From an uncultured Eubacteriales bacterium (GTDB lineage: Bacteria > Bacillota > Clostridia > Oscillospirales > Oscillospiraceae): a stretch of DNA of 11,323 nt. The notes below the pieces were generated by a model. The model did no database searches and was not told where the DNA came from. It saw nothing but the letters and a program-made list of their open reading frames with translations. The DNA lies in contig USAC01000072.1 of the NCBI GenBank assembly GCA_900552475.1, positions 1-11,323 on the forward strand, read 5' to 3'. Position numbers and translations under genes: made by a program. Positions 6,818 to 11,323 of the stretch are shown piece after piece (within the stretch, counting starts at the first letter, position 1; each line of letters starts with the position of its first letter).

Positions 6818-7855
6818 TTAAAAATCGTCGTTGTACTTCATCGCGAGGTCGATCAGCTCCTGCGAGCCGCCGTACTTCTCGATGAAGAGGTCATATACCG
6901 AGGATGCCGCGTCAATGAACGCGTCCTTCTGCTCCGAGGTCACCTCGACCACGTTGACGCCCGCGTCCTTGAGCTGCTGGATGTAATCCTCCTGCGCGTC
7001 GCGGATCATCTGCGTCAGGTTCTCCACGAAGTGCTCCGCGGCCTCGTCGAACCACTCCTTATCCTGCCCCTCGAGGGAGTCGTAGAAGTCCTTGTTGAAG
7101 TTGAAGATGCCCGCCGTGTAGAAGTGCCCCGTCAGGGTGACGGTGTTCTGCACCTCATAGAGCCGGTTGGCCGTGATGACGGCCAGCGGGTTCTCCTCCG
7201 CGTCGACCGCGCCCTGCTGCAGCGCGGTGAAGAGCTCCGAGAACGCCATCGGCGTGGGGCTTGCGCCCCAGGCCTGGAAGGACGCCATGTGGATAGGGTT
7301 TTCCTGCGTGCGGATGGACAGACCCTTCAGCGCCTCGGGCGAGGTCGCCTCGATGTTGTTCGTCGTGATGTGGCGGTAGCCGGACTCCGTCCAGCCCACC
7401 GCGTGCAGACCCAGATCCTCGAGGATCGGGTCGAGCTCCTCGCCGAGGTCGCCGTTGAGCGTCTTCATCGCCGCCTCGCCGCTCTTGAACACGAACGGCA
7501 GGTCGACGACCATGAACCGGGTATCAAAGCCCGCGAGCACGGACGTCGGCGGGGTGTTGCCCTGCATATAGCCGAGGATGACGCTCTCGGTTTGCTGGCG
7601 GTCGCCGCCGAGGGCAGAGTTGATGTAAACGCGCACGTCAAAGCGCCCGTTCGAGATGCGCTCAAGCTCCTCTTCAAAGATATAGAGCGCCTGCGAGATG
7701 GGGTGGTTCGCGGCGACGGTATCGCCGACGCGCACAACGATCGTGTCGCCGCTCGTGTGCGTCTTGGAATAGGACAGCTTCCAGAAGATTCCCGCGTTCG
7801 CCAACACGACGAACGCCAGAATCAGCGCAAGCGTCCCCTTTGCTCTCTTTGTCAT
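6818..7855 (-). CDS. dctP: TRAP transporter solute-binding protein (DctP family)
   Basis: The 345-residue extracellular binding protein of the TRAP system captures the substrate and hands it to DctQM. The family pattern is clear: the domain begins near 38, SALGGDRQQTE near 80-90, DLPFVF near 118-123, GYRHITTN near 159-166, the carboxylate-binding arginine R182 in GLSIRTQENP, and MAFSELFTALQQGAVDAEENP near 203-223. These indicate a ligand with a carboxylate. The N-terminus has a hydrophobic segment (about 8-27) but no cysteine, hence no lipoprotein box. ANA-G near 19-22 could be a signal peptidase I site, or the segment may be an uncleaved anchor. The start at 7855 follows AAGGAG at 8 nt. It lies 35 nt after the end of the wrecked peptidase gene. 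Confidence 0.95.
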   Translation of the reverse strand: MTKRAKGTLALILAFVVLANAGIFWKLSYSKTHTSGDTIVVRVGDTVAANHPISQALYIFEEELERISNGRFDVRVYINSALGGDRQQTESVILGYMQGNTPPTSVLAGFDTRFMVVDLPFVFKSGEAAMKTLNGDLGEELDPILEDLGLHAVGWTESGYRHITTNNIEATSPEALKGLSIRTQENPIHMASFQAWGASPTPMAFSELFTALQQGAVDAEENPLAVITANRLYEVQNTVTLTGHFYTAGIFNFNKDFYDSLEGQDKEWFDEAAEHFVENLTQMIRDAQEDYIQQLKDAGVNVVEVTSEQKDAFIDAASSVYDLFIEKYGGSQELIDLAMKYNDDF

Positions 7856-7890
7856 GGGGTTTCTCCTTGTTGTGATTTTCTCTTATTGGT

Positions 7891-8192
7891 TCAGCCCAGC
7901 AGGCGCAAAATCGTCCCGCGGGTGATATTCGGCACGTTCCGGAACGTCTGGCGCATGTCCACGCGTTCGGTGAGCATGTGGCCGTCGCGGCCGTCTGCTT
8001 GAGCGAGATCGGTGGGATCGTCACCTCGCCTGCGCCACGTCGCACAGATCCGTGTTCAGCGACATGCGCTGCGTGACCTCGGCGATGAGCAGGTTCGGGG
8101 CGAGGGCGTTGAAGGCCGAGTCGATGTGCGACTCCTTGCCCAGCGCCGCAAAGCACGGGAGGAACTTGCCGATGCTGCTGTAGTAGATGTTG
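7891..8192 (-). pseudogene. Remnant of a RocB-like M20 family metallopeptidase
   Basis: The 377 bp between the amidohydrolase and dctP holds a decayed gene. On the minus strand GGAGG (plus 8199-8203) is followed by no ATG, GTG or TTG at a usable distance. Instead a frame opens mid-protein with IGKFLPCFAALGKESH and LNTDLCDVA. After a one-base loss near 8029-8032 the text continues in a second frame with EVTIPPISLKQT. Near 7992-7994 it jumps to a third frame, GRDGHMLTERV...ILRLLG, ending at the stop 7891-7893. From memory of the RocB/M20 family (about 540 residues), these are one middle block and the C-terminal block, whose histidine is a metal-ligand candidate. Most of the N-terminus and a long internal part are missing. 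The identity rests on recalled motifs, not an alignment. No function should remain. Confidence 0.65.
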
Positions 8193-8232
8193 CGGTTCCT
8201 CCGTTTCGTGTCTTTATATAATAAAATATGTA

Positions 8233-9876
8233 TTAGCGGTGATAGACCTCTTTGCCCGCGAGATAGGTACGCAGCACCTGCGTGTCCATGATGTCGTCCT
8301 CCGGGATCTCGAAGATGTCCCGGTCGATGACGACGAGGTCGGCGAATTTGCCCGTCTCGAGCGTCCCGAGCCACTGCTCCTGCCCCGCGGCGTAGTGCAG
8401 GTTCTTCGTGAACATGCAGACCGCGTCATAGACGCTCATCTTCTCCTCCGGCTGATAGCCGCCCGCGGGATAGTGGTCAAAGTCCTTGCGCGCAACGGCG
8501 GAATAGATGTTGATCCACGGGGAGAACAGCTCCACGGGGCTGTCCGAGCCGCCCGTGAGCACGAGTCCCGCCTTCTGATATGTGTTCCAGCGGTAGCTGT
8601 AGGCCGCGCGCTCCTCGCCGATGCGCTGGGACACCCAGTGCATGTCCGTCTCAAGGAACACCGGCTGCAGATCGAGCACCACGGGGAGCTTTTTCATCCG
8701 CTCGATCATCTCGTCGGTCGCCATCTGGGCGTGGATGATGCGGAACGGGTCGCGGTCGGCCTGCTCGCGCGCGGTCATGCCGTGCTCGCGGCTCTTTTCG
8801 AGCGTGTACTCGATCGCCGTCAGTACGCAGTCAAGTCCCTTGTCGCCGATGCAGTGCGTCGCGGGCTGCAGCCCCATCTCATATGCACGCAGCATCTTCT
8901 CGTTCAGCTCCTCCTGCGTCTGCACGAGGATGCCGTCCGTCTCCGGCGCGTCGGTATAGGGCGCGAGGAGCTTCGCCGAGCGAGAACCGAGCGAGCCGTC
9001 GGAGAAGATCTTGTGGCCGCCGTAGCCGACCTTGCGGTAGGGGTCGGCCATCTCGCGGCGCGTCAAGTAGGGCTTCTGATAGAGCGTGTCGAGGTAGATC
9101 ACCACGCGCAGCGGCAGCTCGCCCTTGCGGTCGAGCCGCAGGTAGTCCTCGGGATTCTCCGTGTATTTCCAGATCTCGGCGGCGTAGGTGTGGATCGTCG
9201 TGAGCCCCTGGCTCGTGGCCTCGGCCAGCGCCTGCTTCATGATCTTCTCCTTCACCGTTGGGATTTTCGCGGGGTCTGGGATCAGCTCGTCGAAGATCTT
9301 CGTCGCCTGCTCGCGCAGGATGCCGTTCGGCTCACCGTCCTCGTCCAGCTCCACGAGCCCGCCGGGGCCGTAGTCAAAGCCGCGGCCGATCCCGGCCGCC
9401 GCCAGCGCCGCAGAGTTCGCGACCGCCGTGTGCAGGCACACGCGCTTCATCACCACCGGGTGCTCACGGCTCACGAGGTCGAGGTCCGCCTTCGTCGGCA
9501 GGTGCTCGCTCGCGTCGGCCCATTTCGACTCGTCGAAGTTCGCGCCGCGCACCCACTGGCCCTTCGGTGTCTCGTCCGCGCGGGCTTTAAGTAAGGCGAT
9601 GGCCTCCTCGCGGCTGCGGCAGCCGCCGAGGTCGACGGACGTGTGCGTCTGGCAGTAGGCGAAAAAGTGCAGGTGCGAGTCGCCCATGCCGGGCAGCATC
9701 ACGCGCCCCCCGAGATCGACGACCTCCGCCGCATCATACAGGCGCTCGGCCTCCGCCGCCGTGCCGGTGTAGACGATCACGCCGTCCTTCACGCACAGCG
9801 CCTCCACACAGTCGCCCTCGGATACCATCGTATAGATTCTGCCGTTCTCGAGCAGCAGGTCAACAGTTTTTCTCAT
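8233..9876 (-). CDS. YtcJ-like metal-dependent amidohydrolase (Amidohydro_3)
   Basis: This 547-residue cytosolic hydrolase of the amidohydrolase superfamily (PF07969, YtcJ group) cleaves amide-type bonds in small molecules using metal ions. The first metal motif GDSHLHF holds H68 and H70. GHKIFSDGSLGSR carries K289, the candidate carboxylated lysine. H341 (ATHCIGD), H382 (IIHAQM) and D445 (GGSDSPVE) complete the metal set. The C-terminal beta segment LGTLETGKFADLVVIDRDI (503-521) is the usual closing part of the composite beta domain. The length is typical. The start at 9876 follows GGAGGG at 6 nt. It is the first gene of the operon, so its product may act on the imported TRAP substrate. Relatives hydrolyse formamides, N-acyl amino acids or unknown substrates, and nothing here fixes which. 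Confidence 0.94.
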   Translation of the reverse strand: MRKTVDLLLENGRIYTMVSEGDCVEALCVKDGVIVYTGTAAEAERLYDAAEVVDLGGRVMLPGMGDSHLHFFAYCQTHTSVDLGGCRSREEAIALLKARADETPKGQWVRGANFDESKWADASEHLPTKADLDLVSREHPVVMKRVCLHTAVANSAALAAAGIGRGFDYGPGGLVELDEDGEPNGILREQATKIFDELIPDPAKIPTVKEKIMKQALAEATSQGLTTIHTYAAEIWKYTENPEDYLRLDRKGELPLRVVIYLDTLYQKPYLTRREMADPYRKVGYGGHKIFSDGSLGSRSAKLLAPYTDAPETDGILVQTQEELNEKMLRAYEMGLQPATHCIGDKGLDCVLTAIEYTLEKSREHGMTAREQADRDPFRIIHAQMATDEMIERMKKLPVVLDLQPVFLETDMHWVSQRIGEERAAYSYRWNTYQKAGLVLTGGSDSPVELFSPWINIYSAVARKDFDHYPAGGYQPEEKMSVYDAVCMFTKNLHYAAGQEQWLGTLETGKFADLVVIDRDIFEIPEDDIMDTQVLRTYLAGKEVYHR

Positions 9877-9915
9877 GTTTTTCCCTCCAAAAATGAAAAT
9901 AACTATCTTAACAAA

Positions 9916-9944
9916 ATTCTAACATTTGGTGAATTTGTATGCAA
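9916..9944 (-). promoter_or_regulatory. Probable promoter of the amidohydrolase-TRAP operon
   Basis: On the minus strand TTGCAT (plus 9939-9944) and TAGAAT (plus 9916-9921) are separated by 17 nt, and transcription would start near 9909, about 33 nt before the start codon. The -10 box is good (5 of 6) and the -35 box is weak (TTG only), as expected for a regulated promoter. Confidence 0.45.
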
Positions 9945-9945
9945 C

Positions 9946-9960
9946 AACATTCTGAAAATT
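9946..9960. promoter_or_regulatory. CodY-like box next to the operon promoter
   Basis: AACATTCTGAAAATT matches the CodY consensus AATTTTCWGAAAATT at 13 of 15 positions and lies directly upstream of the predicted -35 box of the operon. CodY represses amino acid uptake and breakdown genes when branched-chain amino acids and GTP are plentiful. The surrounding sequence is AT-rich, so a chance match is possible, and whether this organism has CodY is not shown here. Confidence 0.35.
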
Positions 9961-10083
9961 AATCACCAATCCTTCCGCGTGTGAAAGCCCCGCCGCGCAC
10001 TTATCTCACAAATAAATTCTTTTTTCTCATCCAAATCATTCTGTTATTTCATGCATATGATTTCTCGCGCACTTTTATCATAC

Positions 10084-10136
10084 TTTTTCGCATGATTTTC
10101 TAACTTTTTCGCATGAATCGCGTTTTTTTCGCTTGA
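10084..10136 (+). repeat. Three phased direct repeats, probable regulator binding sites
   Basis: TTTTTCGCATGA occurs at 10084-10095 and 10105-10116, with an identical AC before each. A third copy with one change (TTTTTCGCTTGA) lies at 10125-10136. The spacings are 21 and 20 bp, about two helical turns, and the last copy overlaps the TTGACA -35 box of the dehydrogenase promoter. The layout fits cooperative binding of a regulator on one face of the DNA. Confidence 0.6.
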
Positions 10137-10161
10137 CAGCGCCGGGACAAGCCGCTACAAT
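10133..10161 (+). promoter_or_regulatory. Strong sigma-A promoter of the D-2-hydroxyacid dehydrogenase gene
   Basis: A perfect TTGACA (10133-10138) and TACAAT (10156-10161) are separated by 17 nt. Transcription should begin near 10168, giving a leader of about 30 nt that contains the AAGGAGG ribosome binding site. The divergent region 9877-10197 holds no gene. It is far richer in A and T than the coding parts of the window. Confidence 0.9.
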
Positions 10162-10197
10162 CAGGATATCCAAAAACCACCGCAAGGAGGAAACCAT

Positions 10198-11175
10198 ATG
10201 TATAAAGCGGTACGCTTATTCAATTACAAGGACGGCATCGGTCTCGAGCAGGACGCCCTGCGCGGCGTCTGCGAGGTCGAGGAGCACGTCTGCACCACCG
10301 AGGACGAGATCATCAGCGCCTGCCAGGACGCCGACGCCGTGATGGGCATCTTCGAGCCGCTCACCGCCCGCGTCATCCATTCCCTGCCGAAGCTCAAGCT
10401 CATCGCCTGCAAGAGCATGGGCTATAACTACGTCGATCTCGAGGCCGCGAAGGAGTGCGGCGTCTCCGTCACGCACCTGAAGAGCGCCTTCTCCATCGAC
10501 GTCGCGGACTATGTCACCGCCTGCATTCTCGCCCACAACAAGCGCCTGTTCGCCTATGACCGCAGCGTCCGTGCCGACAAGAAGTGGGATTACTCCGTCT
10601 GCCCCGACATCCACCGTCTGCGCGACGAGACGGTCGGCCTCGCCGGCTTCGGCCAGATTGCGCGGCTCGTGGCGAAGAACCTCTCCGGCTTCGGCGTGCG
10701 CATCCTCGCCGCCGATCCGTTCATCGACCAGTCCATCGGCGATGAGTACGGCGTCACGATGGTCGACATGAAGACCCTCTTCCGCGAGAGCGACTATATC
10801 AGCCTGCACGTCCCCCTGATCGAGGGCACCGAGCACCTCATCGGCAAGGAGCTCTTCGACGAGATCCCCGACCACCTCGTGTTCATCAACTCCGCCCGCG
10901 GAGGCGTCGTGGTGGAGCAGGAGATGATCGACGCCATCGACAGCGGCAAGATCTCCTGGGCGTATCTCGACGTGCTCACGGACGAGTACCCTGACCTGAA
11001 CACCCACCCACTGGCCGGGCGCGACAATGTCATCCTCACTCCGCACGTCGCGTTCTACTCGCAGGAGTCCGCCCGCGACGGCCGCCTGCAGTGCTGCGCC
11101 GACATCCGTAACTACTTCACCGGGAACTACGACCGGTGCGTCTTCGTCCCCGGCGCGGACAACCACAAAAACTAA
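10198..11175 (+). CDS. NAD-dependent D-isomer-specific 2-hydroxyacid dehydrogenase
   Basis: This 325-residue cytosolic enzyme interconverts a 2-oxoacid and a D-2-hydroxyacid with NAD(H). The nucleotide-binding core is at about 100-285. Its glycine loop reads GFGQIA (150-155), with alanine in place of the usual third glycine. D173 in AADPF, at the end of the second strand, indicates NAD rather than NADP. The catalytic set is present: R234 in NSARGG, E263 in LTDEYP, and H283 in TPHVAFYS. The substrate-binding N-terminal part (1-99) is of normal size. An AAGGAGG 6 nt before the ATG supports the start. The gene stands alone under a strong promoter, divergent from the amidohydrolase-TRAP operon, and ends at a classical terminator. 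It could reduce the 2-oxoacid made by the operon's aminotransferase. Lactate, 2-hydroxyisocaproate, glycerate or phosphoglycerate activity cannot be told apart here. Confidence 0.95.
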   Translation: MYKAVRLFNYKDGIGLEQDALRGVCEVEEHVCTTEDEIISACQDADAVMGIFEPLTARVIHSLPKLKLIACKSMGYNYVDLEAAKECGVSVTHLKSAFSIDVADYVTACILAHNKRLFAYDRSVRADKKWDYSVCPDIHRLRDETVGLAGFGQIARLVAKNLSGFGVRILAADPFIDQSIGDEYGVTMVDMKTLFRESDYISLHVPLIEGTEHLIGKELFDEIPDHLVFINSARGGVVVEQEMIDAIDSGKISWAYLDVLTDEYPDLNTHPLAGRDNVILTPHVAFYSQESARDGRLQCCADIRNYFTGNYDRCVFVPGADNHKN

Positions 11176-11210
11176 ACTTGCTGCAAAAGGGCAAGCGCAT
11201 GAGACAGCGA

Positions 11211-11246
11211 ACAGGCACAGCGGAAGCATCCGCTGTGCCTGTTTTT
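11211..11246 (+). terminator. Rho-independent terminator of the dehydrogenase gene
   Basis: A perfect 13-bp stem (11211-11223 with 11230-11242), a six-base loop AAGCAT and the following TTTT make a textbook intrinsic terminator 35 nt past the stop codon. Confidence 0.95.
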
Positions 11247-11280
11247 GATGCATTGAATGAACGGTGCACTTCCCGAACCT

Positions 11281-11323
11281 CTCTTGCCTCTCCCTCCGGG
11301 AGAGGTGGCCGAGCGCAGCGAGG
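11281..11323. repeat. Start of a dispersed-type hairpin repeat, cut by the window edge
   Basis: After an otherwise featureless spacer, CCTCTCCC (11287-11294) pairs with GGGAGAGG (11298-11305), followed by a second element GAGCGCAGCGAGG. This layout resembles the short intergenic hairpin repeats that I recall from many gut Oscillospiraceae genomes. Only its first about 40 bp are in view and no second copy is in the window, so the repeat status is an inference from memory. Confidence 0.45.

Noticed and set aside
6119..8002. Open frame of 627 residues on the plus strand across dctQ, dctP and part of dctM
   Set aside because: It spans three well-supported minus-strand genes and their junctions and has no recognisable motif.
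7674..8156. 160-residue frame on the minus strand spanning the peptidase remnant and the start of dctP
   Set aside because: Only the short part EVTIPPISLKQT is meaningful, as one of three frames of the pseudogene. The rest is out of frame with both the remnant and dctP.
8239..9594. Open frame of 451 residues on the plus strand opposite the amidohydrolase
   Set aside because: It is a shadow of a gene with a complete set of metal ligands on the other strand.
10216..11253. Open frame of 345 residues on the minus strand opposite the dehydrogenase
   Set aside because: It is Val/Asp/Ala/Gly-rich shadow sequence that starts within the terminator hairpin, with no ribosome binding site.

Overview
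The window looks like a high-GC member of the Clostridia, most likely Oscillospiraceae or a near relative. This is an inference from four things seen here: GC-rich coding sequence, strong AGGAGG-type ribosome binding sites with sigma-A style promoters, a gut-type surface protein with a carbohydrate-binding domain, and an R/G-rich short repeat at the right edge. No rRNA, tRNA, CRISPR array or insertion sequence was seen. The species cannot be named from this sequence.

Left part (1-3717). A PLP-dependent beta-eliminating enzyme of the D-cysteine desulfhydrase / ACC deaminase / L-cysteate sulfo-lyase family (162-1118, minus) has its own near-consensus promoter, with a 9-bp inverted repeat around the -35 box. 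A small four-helix GtrA-family membrane protein (1325-1744, minus) follows. It is divergent from a large secreted, membrane-anchored protein with a carbohydrate-binding beta-helix domain (1954-3717, plus). Two convergent terminator-like hairpins (3725-3756 and about 3801-3835) close this block.

Central operon (3860-9876, minus, transcribed right to left). The order is YtcJ-like amidohydrolase, a wrecked RocB-like M20 peptidase, TRAP solute-binding protein (DctP), TRAP small permease (DctQ), TRAP large permease (DctM) and a class I aminotransferase. The genes are tightly spaced from dctP onward. The M20 peptidase survives only as a ribosome binding site and about 100 codons in three frames, so it appears to have been lost by deletions while the rest of the operon was kept.

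Right part (9877-11323). An AT-rich divergent regulatory region of about 320 bp separates the operon from a D-2-hydroxyacid dehydrogenase gene (10198-11175, plus). It carries a perfect TTGACA-17-TACAAT promoter, three helically phased direct repeats ending on its -35 box, and, on the operon side, a weaker promoter beside a CodY-like box. A classical terminator and the start of a dispersed-type hairpin repeat finish the window.

Taken together, the operon and the divergent dehydrogenase suggest a catabolic module: a TRAP system imports an organic acid (perhaps an N-acyl or otherwise modified amino acid), the amidohydrolase releases the amino acid, the aminotransferase makes the 2-oxoacid, and the dehydrogenase reduces it to a D-2-hydroxyacid while recycling NADH. 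The substrate is unknown and the pathway is inference from gene neighbours.
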